A stretch of 64,000 nt of DNA from Ascaphus truei. Lineage: Eukaryota > Chordata > Amphibia > Anura > Ascaphidae. The notes under the pieces are model-generated. The model saw only the letters and a program-made list of their open reading frames with translations. It made no database searches and was not told the DNA's origin. Shown here piece by piece: positions 20,259-31,465 of this stretch. A program made the position numbers and the translations under genes. Numbering within the stretch: the first letter of the stretch is position 1; every line of letters starts with the position of its first letter. Where the stretch lies: assembly GCA_036426205.1 (NCBI GenBank), contig WSYH01000857.1, positions 54,312-118,311 on the forward strand, in the 5' to 3' direction.

Positions 20259-23200
20259 TAAAGAAGACACTACCTGCTTACCAATATTTACATGATTGCA
20301 TGCCTTGCATTTACCGCACTTGTAATTACCGACAATGCCCAGTCTAGTCCTAATATCACTGGGTACTGTCTTCATAGTTGCAACTTGACTGGGGGCCAAC
20401 ATGCCCTTTACATTTTGAGCCTTTCTAAAAACCACATCTGGTCTAGATTTCATCAGTGGGCTCAATACTGGGTCCATCTTGAGAACCTTTCAATGTTTGA
20501 ACAGAACATGTTTGATGGGGCTATGAGCCCAATTAAACTGAGTTATAAAAGCTGGTGCTTTTCTAAACACCGCTAGATTTTTATTAGTCTCATGCTCAAC
20601 ATTGGTCCCCTTAAATGTCCCCGTTGTGCTTGGGCCATTTCTATATTTCAGTAACGAGGGGCGTTTGACTTTCTTAACTTTCTCTAATGAAAGGTCAATC
20701 AAGGTCTCTTCATAATCTTTCTGAAGAAACCTATTTTTTTTAAAACAAAGACTGTTCTTCAAAATTTTGCTCTTTAGAACTATTTCTTTTCAATCGTAAG
20801 AATTGATTATATGGAATATTTTTTTTATCCATCTACTATCATAGCAACTAGTTGGATGAAGATAGGAATTCACATTCTTTAAAATGTGTTTTAGTGTGTA
20901 TTGCATTCTCTTCAATGAAGATTTCCAAGTCTAGAAAATGAATAACACTGGTACTATTCTCACCACTGAATTTGAAGTTATACTGATTGTCGTTCAGTTA
21001 TGTGACAAACTCTAAATAAGAAGCTTAATTTCCCTCCCATATAATGATAATTTCATCAATGTACCTCCTCCACAGTTTTAGTTGATGAGGAGGCACACCA
21101 ATGACACATGTAGATCCCACTGCCCCATATACCAATTGGCAAACGATGGAGCAAAAGTGGTCCCCATCGCTGTAGCTAGAATTTGCAAACAAACAAACAA
21201 ACAAAAAATAATTGTGACTTAAAATGAATTTAATAGATTTCAAAATAAATTCAATCTGAAAGCGTGGCAGTGACTGATTAGACATCAGAAAATGTTCCAC
21301 CGCCATCACTCCCTTGGTGTGAGGGTCACTTGTGTATAAGGCCTGAACAACTAATGGATGTAGCTATCCTATATCCCTCACTCCATTGAAAGTCACTCAA
21401 AATTTGTAGGACCATAGTGGTGTCCTTAAGATATGAGGGGAATGAAGAAACTAAAGGCTGCAAATAAAAATCTACATAAAGAGAGAGATAAGAAGTAAGA
21501 GTTAATAGCAGAAATAATAGGGTGACCTGTTGGGGAAGTGAGGGATTTATGTATTTTGGGTATGTAGTAAAAAATTGGGACAGTGGGAGTAGAGACAAAC
21601 TGAAAATCAAATTCAGCCTTAGTGATAATTTCCACACTCAGTGCCTATCCCAAATGAGATTTAATAAGCGTGGAAAGGGCTTTGGTTGGATCTGCCGGTA
21701 ATTTTTGATACGAGACATCATCTGCCAGTATACGATTGGCCTCTTTATAGTAATCTCCAATATCTAGGAGAACCAAACCCCCCCCCCCCCCCCCCCCCTC
21801 ATTGGCTGATCAAATCACTATATTAGGGTTAGATTGCAAGCTTTTCATACTGTTTTTTCCCTTGGTTTTAAGTTAATGAATGATCTATTTGATCTGCTAT
21901 TGCAAAGTTCTTTAAGTTATAATTGTACTAACTTGCCAAATAACTCTATGTATTGACCTCTGGCAAAATATGGAAAAAACACTGATTTAGGTTCGTATCC
22001 TGTGTGTAGATAACAACTATGGTTTACAAAATCAGGATCACTTTCTCTAATCAGTTCCTCTAGATCTTCAATTAGTGCCAAATCCGTATTGTCAACTTGA
22101 GGTATTACATAAATTTGACCAAAGTCATTATTTCTTGCCAGATTATCATCAACATTTTCATCCTTAGAGTTGCTAAAATGTCTATGTAACGTTAGCTTAC
22201 GTACGAACTTCTGCAAATCTATGTACAGATCAAATTCCTTTGGATCCTGTGTTGGGGCAAATGATAAGCCCTTTTTTAACACCTCTAATAGGGGAGCATC
22301 TATCTTTAATGATGACAGATTAAAACTCCCAATGGATATTAATGTCTCTGACTAAGGAGACCTCTCTTTGTTGGTGGACTTTCTCCCTCCTCTCTTACCT
22401 CTTCGGAATCTGACTTTTTTTTCATCAAACACGCAGGTTTTTATGTCGAGGGGGGGTTGTCCACATCCCAACTCGATCTCCTAAGTCCATTGTTCTCTGC
22501 ATCAGAAGAAAATTACAATCATTATCACTATCATTATTGGCCTCATTTAATTTCTGAAACCTATTAGCCACTGGTAACTCAAATGAAATGTGTTTTTCTT
22601 TGATGTTTGAGTTTTCTTCTCTCCTTTGGTATTTCTTATTTTTATTTTTATCTTTATCCTCATGTCTGCCAATTCTCCCTACTACAGACCAATTTTCTCT
22701 GTGGCTTGTGTCTCTTAAATCGCGGTGTCTTCAGGTAGTCTCCCTTTGACGACCACCATCAGAATCCTGTGTATATTGATATTTCAGGTTAAAACCCTTA
22801 GGATTCAAAATGGGGGCTCTAGGGGTGGGTAATTTAGGATAAGCACCTGATTTCTTTTCTTTTAATCAGTCTTGATTTGACCCACCAGGTTTTGGAGAGT
22901 AAGAATATTTATTATTTAACCCCTTATCCGTTTCTCTTGAGTTCCAACTTTTTTGTTTAATAAGGGCATAGTCAGTCTTGTCCCTTAAGATTTTTTTAAC
23001 TTTACTATCATTATCCCATTCTCATACTTCTTCATCTTTATATTTCATTCCTCAACCATCTTTGGTAAATCATCCAATATTGGTAACCCGATTATGTCCT
23101 CCTTAATCTATCAATTTTAAGAGCTAGGTCTTGTAGCTCTTTCTTCCTTTATCCTATTAGGAGTTTCATTACGTTTAAGAAACATATTTCTAGGATTTTT

Positions 23201-23460
23201 TCCCAAATTGCCACAAAAGCAGGATTATTAATGCCATATGTGGAGTTTTTTTTAGAATTCTTAACCCTCTTGGCAAGTTTATTTTTAACATATTTTTCCA
23301 AGGTGGTTAAATCCCACCAGGCTCATGTTTTCTGTTCTAAACGTTTAGAAAGGAGCAAAAATCTTGAGGGTAGATCTACTGTGATATCTTATAATACTTT
23401 TTCTTCACAGTACATGTGAACTGAAATCAGTAGTACCACCAGTCTATCAACTGTTTCCAC
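20259..23460 (-). pseudogene. PLE copy b, reverse transcriptase and N-terminal region, decayed
   Basis: Reading right to left, 22,282-21,917 encodes a PLE N-terminal block (FDLYIDLQKFVRKL). 21,637-21,426 holds the RT motif IPKIHKSLTSPTG. 21,309-21,025 includes LWRRYIDEIIIIW, where the catalytic YIDD is altered to YIDE. 20,477-20,259 has the CGKCKAC cysteine knuckle. Frameshifts separate the parts, and a poly-C run at 21,778-21,798 falls in the conserved Gly-rich RT segment. Sequence to about 23,460 resembles the 5' coding region of PLE copy d. The element is dead. Confidence 0.75.
21778..21798. repeat. Poly-C tract (21 bases)
   Basis: Lies within the RT-coding region of PLE copy b. Such runs are prone to length error in sequencing and assembly. 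Confidence 0.95.
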
Positions 23461-23629
23461 TATTTAGTAACCAAAATTAAAATAAATAACTTTTTGTGCT
23501 TTAAAAAAAATGTCTGAATTCTTTAACATTCTTCTCTCAAAAGGTATGAGCTCCCTATGAATATAATTGAATCTACATGTAACCCCATGACAGAACACAG
23601 CAGCAGTACTACAGTATGGAGGAGAGGAC

Positions 23630-24062
23630 ATTCCCTTTATTTTATACAGATGCCAGATCTGAGACCCACATAGGTAACTGTCGTTCTGCAGAATTGGCAC
23701 TTGTCCAGGGACAGTTTCAAGCCACACTAGCTCAATCGATCCAGTACCTTCATCAGGCTAACTCATGTTCTTCTAGTGTCCTCCCAAAAATTATGACGTC
23801 ACTTAGGTATACAAGTAATTCCAGTAGGTTCATGTCCCCAACCACTCATTCCATTAGTCTCTGGAAGGTGTCAGGTGCTCCTGACACTCCCTGGGTCAAA
23901 CTTTTGAATTGGTAGAATCCTATGGGTCATATGAAGGCCGTCGTTTCCTTGTCTCCTTCATGCATTGGGATCGATAGTACCCACTTAGAAGGTCATGGAC
24001 CGAGAACCACTTGCTTCCAGTGAGGCAGTCCAAGGCATCTTCTATACGCGTCATTTGAAGAG
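23630..24062 (-). pseudogene. Gypsy-type reverse transcriptase fragment
   Basis: Minus-strand translation shows, in order, a DALDCLTGSKWFSV-type segment, SGYY, a GFYQFKSLTQG segment, SGAPDTFQRLMEWVVGDM and LVYLSDVIIFGRTLEEHE. These are RT blocks of Ty3/Gypsy pol. The catalytic YLDD is YLSD here, and a frame change and stops occur near 23,745 and 23,935. Remnants of the following LSLDKCQFC segment reach about 23,630. No LTR is adjacent. Confidence 0.8.
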
Positions 24063-24189
24063 TGGAGCAAAGGAGCACTGCTGACAAGGATGTCCTGAAA
24101 AAAAAATTCCTGAGGAAAAATCACGGCCAAAACTCCAGAAGTAAAACTGAGGGTATTTATTACATGAGCTCACAGGAACATGAACACAA

Positions 24190-24232
24190 CCAACGCACCA
24201 ACGCGTTTCATCCCGTGGGACTTTATCAAGGG
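24190..24232 (-). ncRNA. Degenerate hammerhead-like motif
   Basis: On the minus strand TTGATAA, then stem II GTCCC/GGGAT, GAAAC and ACGCGT occur in hammerhead order. The first core deviates from CTGANGA at two positions, so self-cleavage is unlikely. It abuts the start of the PLE copy c homology. Confidence 0.35.
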
Positions 24233-25085
24233 TAAAATTGAAACCCTACTTACAGGACAGTAGATGGTAAAAGCAGTAAAGCTGGAGATCGCTCAGGTGC
24301 TCCTCTCTGATGATAACTGGAGCTCCTTTAGGGATTGACTCGTGTGGGGGATGGATGTTGGGTCGCACGAAAACCGGAACTTCCGGGTGGATGTGACGTC
24401 ACACGCCGCGGTGTTACCGAAATCGCTGCTCCTCTTCCTCTCCTTTCCCCCCACAGCCTACACAACTGCTGCCAATATCCTCCACAACCAAACAGACAGC
24501 TCTAAAAACAGAATAATCTCCCAACAACGTTTCATGCACATGCGTGCACTTCCTCAGGGGGTGTGACTTGCCCTGACAACCAGCAGTTTATATACACTGC
24601 ATGGGTGGTTCTAATTGGCTAATTAGATTACACAGTGTTAGTTTAACCCATCAATTGCCATGGTCAGAGCTAGACAACATCAAAGCTTGCTAAACATACA
24701 TTACACAACATTAAAACAGCACATAAAAACATAAAAACATTAAAACATTTAAAATTGAATCTTAAAATAATAAATAGTGGGGCTGACAGAAAATGAACAT
24801 AATATATCATATTATAAAAAGGCTTTTAATTCGAAGTCTATGTTCAGCCCTCTAGGGGATAGTGTTTTTAGTTCGTAAATCCAGTTTGCTTCACGCATAC
24901 TTGCCTGTCTTAATCTACTCCCACCTCTTAGAGTGGGCTGAACCACTTGAATGGCCTGGCAGCGCAAACCTTTAGGATTTTTATTATGGCACAAAAGAAA
25001 ATGATGGGAGACACTATGTGTGACCAATCCTTTCTTGATATAAACATGCTCATAGATGCGTCTCTGGAAGGTTCTCCCAGTTCTG
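24233..25085 (-). mobile_element. PLE copy c, 5'-truncated 3' end
   Basis: Nearly identical to 52,417-53,275, the 3' part of PLE copy d. It includes the end of the GIY-YIG protein (minus strand 25,067-24,812), with the sequence GGSRLRQASMREANWIYELK. Homology stops at 25,085 just after the Arg-rich helix, where Helitron-like sequence begins. A hammerhead-like motif lies in its 3' untranslated part. Confidence 0.85.
24520..24565 (-). ncRNA. Hammerhead-like motif in PLE copy c 3' region
   Basis: Minus strand CTGAGGA (24,551-24,557) and GAAAC (24,529-24,533) flank a possible stem II made of TGCA repeats. Stem I may be CCC/GGG only. The same motif is at 52,703-52,748. Confidence 0.4.
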
Positions 25086-25486
25086 ACTCAACAGACACCC
25101 GCCACACTCGACACATACCTGCCGCCACACATACCTGCTGCCTCCCGCCCCTTCGCACCGACATCACTGACCCACCGCCTCACACCCTAGCAGGACCCCC
25201 ACTCACAGACAGCACTCACAACCCACGCGCCACCCGCCGCCTCACACCCTAGCAGGACACACGCCTCACATTTTTACATCTGTTATGTAACCAAAATATA
25301 CATTGTACTGTGGTGTCTTTACAATAAACCATTTTTAAACAACATCGTATTACATTTTATTCCATCTTTCTTTTCAACATTATTATCCAACCTTTACAAC
25401 AAATACTCACCTATTGTTCCACGATTTATAAATAATACTACCTATTACGCATTTACATCCCAGGCAACGCCGGGTCTCTCAGCTAG
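25086..25486 (+). mobile_element. Helitron 3' end (non-autonomous or truncated)
   Basis: The segment ends GGCAACGCCGGGTCTCTCAG then CTAG before a T, that is, a short GGCAACGCC hairpin about 10 bases before CTAG, as in Helitron 3' termini. Upstream are repeats of CACACCCTAGCAGGAC. The 5' TC end could not be placed with certainty. It sits in the left arm of element B, whose outer part is missing beyond it. Confidence 0.6.
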
Positions 25487-25734
25487 TAGATAAATATACA
25501 TAAAATACAGGGATAATAATACAGCATAAAAAACAATGCATTTGCATACAAAATTCACATAGAATACACCCATTCAGTGTTCGTGAATGTATGTATCTAC
25601 ATAGATACATTCAAGGGCATGAAATGGGACTGAAAAAATAAAAGACATGAATGAAAAATCAGAAAAACCTGTAAAAGTCAAAATAATAAACTTTTCTTTT
25701 GTTTACTCACCATTAGATGCCCACTCACCGAAAT

Positions 25735-25992
25735 TCAGGCGACCCGGAAGCACAGGAACCAATCCACAGGTAAACCATAAAATAAAAAACCATTACAAAT
25801 CCACGTCTGTGTCTTTTCTTCTATTTGTAGTCCTTCCCGTCTGTCTTGGGGTCTTCTTTTCTTCTTTGGGGTCTTTTGGGATCTTCTCCGGCTTCTTCTG
25901 TCTTCTTCCGTCTTCTTACGCCACGCCCTTCTTCTCTTCTTAGGAGGGGAGATGTTCCCTCCTCGGCGACTAGCTTCAAAATGAGGCGACAT
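25735..25992 (-). CDS. Small basic ORF with nuclear-localisation-like motif, element B left arm
   Basis: An 85-codon frame starts 5 bases downstream of a perfect TATAAAA (25,997-26,003, minus) and 18 bases from a perfect CRE (26,010-26,017). It begins MSPHFEASRRGGN and contains PPKKRRRAWRKK, a nuclear-localisation-like cluster, then Arg/Lys/Glu repeats. A splice-donor-like GGTGAGTG follows the stop. A close homologue is at 50,814-51,065. The start is very near the TATA box, so real transcripts may begin inside the frame. The function is unknown and it may be non-coding. Confidence 0.35.
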   Translation of the reverse strand: MSPHFEASRRGGNISPPKKRRRAWRKKTEEDRRSRRRSQKTPKKKRRPQDRREGLQIEEKTQTWICNGFLFYGLPVDWFLCFRVA

Positions 25993-25996
25993 AGGC

Positions 25997-26568
25997 TTTT
26001 ATAGGCCTATGACGTCACATTTTGCTCAAATGTTTCCCACGGTCCTGATTGGGCCGTGAGAAACATGTGATTTTGCCGAACAAAAAAAAAATGATGACGT
26101 CATTTAAAGGCAATGAAAGCACAGCCAATCAGAATGGCTGTGCTTCAATTGCCTTTAAGATGACGTCATGAAACGAAAGATGGCCGGCCTCACATGGTAC
26201 GGTAGCCAATCAGAGCGTGGGAAATACATCCCAACTCTGATTGGCTCTAGTACCATGTGACAGGCTTTCAATGACGTCACATCCGTTCTCCCCCAAGCCT
26301 CTGTCACATGGTCTACTAGAGCCAATCATAGTAGGGATGTAGTTCCCACGCTCTGATTGGCTACCGTACCATGTGAGGCCGGCCATATTTCTTTTCATGA
26401 TGTCATCTTAAAGGCAATTGAAGCACAGCCATTCTGATTGGCTGTGCTTTCATTGCCTTTAAATGACGTCATCATTATTTTTTATCAGCCAAATCACATG
26501 TTTCTCACGGCCCAATCAGGACCGTGGGAAACATTTGAGCAAAATGTGAAGTCATAGGCCTATAAATG
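25997..26568. promoter_or_regulatory. Bidirectional CCAAT/CRE/TATA core at the centre of element B
   Basis: About 570 bases, symmetrical around 26,290, hold repeated TGACGTCA or one-mismatch versions and CCAAT boxes in both orientations (GCCAATCAG, CTGATTGG). Each side ends in a TATA box: TATAAAA on the minus side (25,997-26,003) and TATAAATG on the plus side (26,561-26,568). The plus-side distal CRE is mutated to TGAAGTCA. Strong similarity to a divergent polymerase II promoter; activity is inferred. Confidence 0.5.
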
Positions 26569-26571
26569 CCT

Positions 26572-26742
26572 ATGTTACCTCATTTTGAAGCTAATCGTCG
26601 AGGTGGGAACATCTCCCCTCTTAAGAAGAGAAGAAGGGCGTGCGTAAGAAGACGGAAGAAGATGGAAGAAGACGGAGAAGACCCCAAAAGACCCCAAAGA
26701 AGAAAAGAAGACCCCAAGACAGACGGGAAGGATTACAAATAG
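26572..26742 (+). CDS. Small basic ORF, element B right arm
   Basis: A 56-codon frame just after TATAAATG. It begins MLPHFEANRRGGN and contains PLKKRRR and further Arg/Lys clusters, ending KDYK-stop as in element A. It is the mirror partner of 25,735-25,992. A splice-donor-like GGTGAGTG lies downstream at 26,835. It is too short for a domain call, and coding status is uncertain. Confidence 0.3.
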   Translation: MLPHFEANRRGGNISPLKKRRRACVRRRKKMEEDGEDPKRPQRRKEDPKTDGKDYK

Positions 26743-28505
26743 AAGAAAAAGACACAGACGTGGATTTGTAATGGTTTTTTATTTTATGGTATACCTGTGG
26801 ATTGGTTCCTGTGCTTCCGGGTCGCCTGGATTTCGGTGAGTGAATGCACGGACACTGAATGGGTGTTTTTTATGTGAATTTTGTATGCAAATGCATTGTT
26901 TTGTATGCTGTATTATTGCCCCTGTATTTTATGTATATCTATCTATATGGCTAGACATATAGGGATAATAATTGATTGGTTTGCTAATGTTTATGTTCTT
27001 TTCATGTATGGCTAATGTATTTATCAGCTTTATTTTGTCATTGTTGTGAATAATGCAATTTGTATTTAGTTAAAGGTTAATTGAAATGGCTTCTTTATGG
27101 TACTTAGATTAGAATGATGGTGGTTACTTTAAATTAGAATTGTTTTGTCAATGGTTTGGCTTTAGGAATTGAATAGGGAATTGTATAATTGATTTGTATT
27201 GCATTGTAATTGTTTGAGGAAATGGATTAATTGATTGATGCTAATTGTATTGATGTTACTTAGTTTCTATTTGATTTTCATGATGGCATTGCTGGTTAGG
27301 GGACATTGTTCATATTGTATTTTATTGTTACATATATTTTGCATAGTGTTACATGATTCACAGATTAATTGCATCATGTACACACTCAATACAATTGTGT
27401 GACATTTCATATACATTTGTGTAGCTGCATTTTTGTGTGTTTATATTTACAATGGCTGCTGGATTTATTTTAACATGCAATGTGGTGATTTTAAGATTAA
27501 AAATTCATGTTTTGATTTATGCATGTTTTATGTGTTTAATAATGGGCAAATAATCTATTATCCATATCTGGATAATAGGTATTTGGCACATTATTGTACT
27601 GTATGTGTTTGGGGGGGGGATGTATGTATTGAATGTATAGGTCAAGTTTATTTATTTTATATTCAGGATTGGTTCCTTGGTTCTGCGTGAGACCTCTGGA
27701 GACCACCTGAGGTATCCTCGGGTATCTCACAGGTACCAGGCTGCGTGGGTCCACGGGTGACACCTGCGGGGAAGAACCGGTGGCCCCATATCTTTGGGGG
27801 CACCGCAGACCCGTAGTGTGCGGGGAAGAACCGGTGGTCCCACATCTGTGGGGGCACCGTGTACCCATAATGAGCACCCTTGGGTCCCCAGACCCCCGTG
27901 AGAACCACCCAAGTCCCCTCAGACACCTGTGGGTCTGACCCGGGGCTCCCAGACATCCGCGGGCCATCCGTGGGGACCCAATTTTGGCCCACGGTGACCC
28001 GCGGAGACCATCTGGGGGCCATGGCGCTTGGCGGGACCCACCAACAGGCCTCCAGAACCTGTATGAAACAAGTTGCTGGTACCCTGTAGGTCTGTCAGGT
28101 GACCCGCCGGGCCTGCCGGGGACTCAAGTGGGGCTGGGGTATAAACCCTGTATGTAAAAGAATAAATCATGTATTTATGGGGGGCACAGGGGGTGGGTAA
28201 TGTATTTAATAAAAAGAATAATGTTTATTGTGGGGCAGTGTATTGTTTTAATTGTGGGTACTGGGGGTGGGGGGAGGGGGTATTGGCCCCAAGGGTATGT
28301 GGTTAGGCCTCCCTTGTGGGTAGTGTGTGAGGGTGGTTAGGCCTCACGGGGTGGGGGGTTAGTGGGGGAGGGTATGTAGGTCTCCCGAGTGGTGGGTGAG
28401 GGTGGGTTAACCCCTTAATGACTGTTGCGGTTAATAACCGCTATGGTGATTAAGGGGTTAGGGGACATTACATTAGATGTTTTTATTCTTGTTTCTGTTT
28501 TGCAG

Positions 28506-28569
28506 CAGCGGAGGGGGCATGGACAGTGATGAAGATGAGGATGGCCTTCATCGTGGCAGACGGACAAGG
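28506..28569 (+). other. Acidic exon-like block, element B
   Basis: Acceptor TTTTGCAG ends at 28,505 and donor GGGTGAGT starts at 28,569. The 64 bases include an ATG frame beginning MDSDEDEDGLHRG. It is near-identical to 4,703-4,765 in element A, with the same flanking splice signals. Confidence 0.4.
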
Positions 28570-28775
28570 GTGAGTGCAATATGTATTTATTGTATTGATT
28601 TGTGTTTATGTATTTTAAATACACAGGGGTGTATGTTGTTTATTGCTATGTTTATTGGGGACAAATGTCCACAATAAACATGCTATTGTGCCTTAACCCC
28701 TTCATTGCCTTAGCGGCTATCCACTATGGTAATGAAGCAGCATTTATGTATTTTAATAATATTGTGCGGAAGCAG

Positions 28776-29124
28776 GGGTTCTCCAGAGCTGAACCGCATT
28801 GATTTGTGGCTCAGGGACCCCCTGCTTCCCGAGTTACAAGCCCTGGTTTGGGGCATCGGTTACAGTATCGCCGCCATATTTATAGCGGGCATGGCGCGTA
28901 TGGGACGCTATAAAGATGGCGGCGACACTGCCACCCGATGACACATACCGGGGCCTGTAACTTGGGAAGCCGGTATCCCTCTGCTTTGTTTACATTCCGC
29001 GGTCACGTGATCGGGACCTTAAATGTAGAGGGATACCGGCACCTCATAAAGGGGTCAGTATCTCGGGAAGCAGGGGGTCCCCGGACCTGAAAACAATGGG
29101 GTTCAGCTCCGGAGACCCCCTGCA
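28776..29124. repeat. Long hairpin in element B
   Basis: Arms carry TCTCCAGAGCTGAACC and GGTTCAGCTCCGGAGA-type ends, with CTCGGGAAGCAGGGGGTCC repeated in inverted orientation. Extra sequence in the loop side makes it longer than the element A counterpart. Confidence 0.75.
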
Positions 29125-29424
29125 CATGTTCACTATGAATAAAATTGTATTTAAAATAATTTTTAATGTGCCGATGTTTGTGCCGAGAGAGCAGCAGATC
29201 TCTCTCTGCTGCAAACACATCTCAGCAGGGGACGGCTTCTCGGCAACTTCTCGCCAGGCAGCCTGTCTCGCCACAGGTTGCTCGCCATTCTTTCAAATGG
29301 TGGTGGTGCATTAATTCGCCAGGGATTAGGCCCTTCCTGCATACAGCGAGGTTAACACGCCAAAAACATGGCTAGTTCAAAATCTGGCTAATGCATTTTT
29401 CCACTGCTTAGTGCACAGACTCCC

Positions 29425-30674
29425 AAGTCTTTTTTCTTTGAGACACCTGCTGTAATTGGTTCTCTTTTTCCTGTTTCTCAATCTACTACTTCAGAGATCA
29501 ACCTTTCTGTCTCTGATTCCTTTGCAAGTTTTCAGTCCCCTGTTACTGCATCCCAGGAGTTTCCAGCAGTTCCTGAGTTAATTTGTGAAAGTTCCAATGC
29601 CCCTGATGTAAAAGCATGTTTTCCTCCCTCTGACTCTCATGTAGTAAGTGACTTGCCTGTCACTAATACTCCTGCTGTAACTCCCACTGTAATTGGTTCC
29701 TCTCTTGCTGATTCCCAACCGACCACCTTCGAGATAAGCTTATCTGTCTCTGGTTCCTTTGCAAGGTCTGAGTTTCCTGTTGCTGCATCTAAGGATCCAG
29801 TTGCTAAGTCATATTTCTCTGTCTCAGAGTTCCCTGCTATGTGTGAAACACTTATCTCTGACTCTCCTGTAGTGTGTGATAGTGCTATCAATAATGATAA
29901 GACTCCTGCTTTAAAATCAAGATTCCCTGACTCACCTGCGATGTCTGAGGTCCCTTTGTCTGTTTCTAAGGCTCTTGCCACAAAGTTTTCTATAGTATCT
30001 GGCATACCTACTGTGGATTCTCAGACACTCACTTCTGTGACAAGCAGACCTTTCACCAATACCCATTCCGGATTAAACGTACCTAGTCTAGCCCTTGCTG
30101 TTTTGCAAAAATACCCAGTACAGATAGCATGACTGCTGCTATGAACTCTGGACTGTCTCTCATTGAACTTTCAGTAGTACCAAATGTCTGTACTGATTCA
30201 AAGGACCCGGTGTACAAAACAGATTTATTCTGCACTGATTCTTCTGCAATATCTCCAGAAGCCATAGAGTCTTGGACTTCCACTCCCAAGTCAAATTCGC
30301 TACCCATTGCTCCCTGTGTAGTACCTGATGTGCCCTCTCCGGATTTTTTGGTGCTTTCTTCTAAGACTGTAGTGCTCCTTTTGGACGTTCTTGCCTTGCC
30401 TTTGGTGCCTGTCCCTGCTTCTTTTGCTCCCACCGTGGGCACCGGCGTGCTTCTCTCCAGTTGCTGTTCGGTGCCAACTGCGACCTCTGCGGATGCCCAA
30501 ACTTCGGACCTGATGTTCTCTAAACCTCACCTACCTAGGGGTGCTGACCTTCTATTGATTGCTGTGCCACTGCTTTTTCTTTTGAAAAAGTGCTCGCTGA
30601 CAAATGCCCTTGCCGCAGATCTTCCACTATGCCCAGAGGGTTCAGGAACAATTCCATGTCACCCAGATCCCTGA
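29425..30674 (+). pseudogene. Ser/Thr-rich reading frame upstream of a Gypsy 3' LTR
   Basis: An open frame runs from at least 29,431 to a stop at 30,130, and a second frame overlaps it by ATGA and runs to 30,674. It is probably one frame broken by a shift. Composition is rich in Ser, Thr, Val, Pro and Asp. A 78-codon unit repeats: AVIGS near 29,450 and TVIGSS near 29,685, each followed by an LSVS-SFA block. It ends just before a polypurine tract and LTR, the place of a third ORF in some Gypsy elements. No domain, signal peptide or membrane segment is evident. The 5' part is removed by element B. Confidence 0.45.
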
Positions 30675-30710
30675 GTAATCCTGTTTTGGCTCGCTCGGAG
30701 TTCTCGCCTG

Positions 30711-30725
30711 AAGGGGGCGGGGGTA
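30711..30725 (+). other. Polypurine tract
   Basis: AAGGGGGCGGGGGTA immediately before the LTR start TGTGAGG at 30,727. This is the usual plus-strand primer site of an LTR retrotransposon and fixes the element's orientation. Confidence 0.7.
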
Positions 30726-30726
30726 C

Positions 30727-31465
30727 TGTGAGGGATCAGGGAGTGCGTGCCTTGCGGCGCGTTCCCTCCTCGCTTACCTATAGTACTGCAGCGGCAGCTG
30801 CTGAAGATTCACCCCCCGCTGATGTGCGCATCACCATTCCTGTTACAGAGTGTGCACGCACCAGCTCCTTCTATGCACGGTCACTGAGCATAGTGCGGTG
30901 CACGTGCATGACGGCGCGCAACGAGCCCCAGCTACGTGTCAAGTTTTTCTATGAGCCCTTGTCTCCTACAGCCTATCCTTGGCATCTGCGGAGGCCCCGC
31001 CTCCGCTCCCTCCCCTTCTGGTTCCTGTCTCCTATATAAGACTGCCTCTTCCTGGCATACCTTGCTGAACATAGACGTTGTGTAGCCTTGTGTGTGCCTG
31101 GCTTGTCCAGCCCTGTCTTGCTTTGTTTTCTACAGTTACCTCTCGTGTACCGACCTGGCTTTGCATTTGGATTCTCTCTGGCTCTCGACCCCTGGCTTAT
31201 GGATTAACCTCTCGTGTACCGACCTGGCTTTGCATTTGGATTCTCTCTGGCTCTTTAACCCTGGCTTACGGATAATGACTATGTGTACCTCTCCTACCCT
31301 TGGAACCTGGCGAGTATTGGATTAACCCTTTTTCTTCATACCCAGTCCCAGCAACGCTACAAACCACCTACTGGGCCTGCCTTCGCTACTGTGGGTGTGT
31401 GGCATTGTCCTTCCCACCTCAGTGCCGGGGTCAGGTCTTGTCTGTGGGCTCGCACAAGCGTGACA
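30727..31465 (+). mobile_element. Gypsy-like 3' LTR
   Basis: A 739-bp unit from TGTGAGGGATCAGG to GCGTGACA. A TATATAAG box lies near 31,034. A 61-bp unit containing CTCGTGTACCGACCTGGC is tandemly repeated at 31,142-31,260. It is related to the solo LTR at 41,086-41,900. No 5' LTR is present in the window. Confidence 0.75.

Larger units (their letters stand above)
25488..29424 (+). mobile_element. Element B: palindromic family copy with intact promoter core
   Basis: Left arm 25,488-26,285 and right arm 26,292-26,943 are near-perfect inverted copies. The right arm then continues through family modules to the terminal GCTTAGTGCACAGACTCCC ending at 29,424. The outer left arm is cut off at the Helitron. 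Both arms carry CRE/CCAAT/TATA-like boxes and a short basic ORF. Modules at 27,541-27,600, 28,408-28,460 and 28,776-29,124 are hairpins shared with A, C and D. Confidence 0.65.

Noticed and set aside
24342..24566. 74-codon plus-strand frame repeated at 52,460-52,750
   Set aside because: Its conservation comes from being the antisense of the PLE 3' region; no protein features.
30727..31465. LTR read as a 5' LTR with downstream internal region
   Set aside because: No primer-binding site follows it, whereas a polypurine tract directly precedes it, so it is a 3' LTR.
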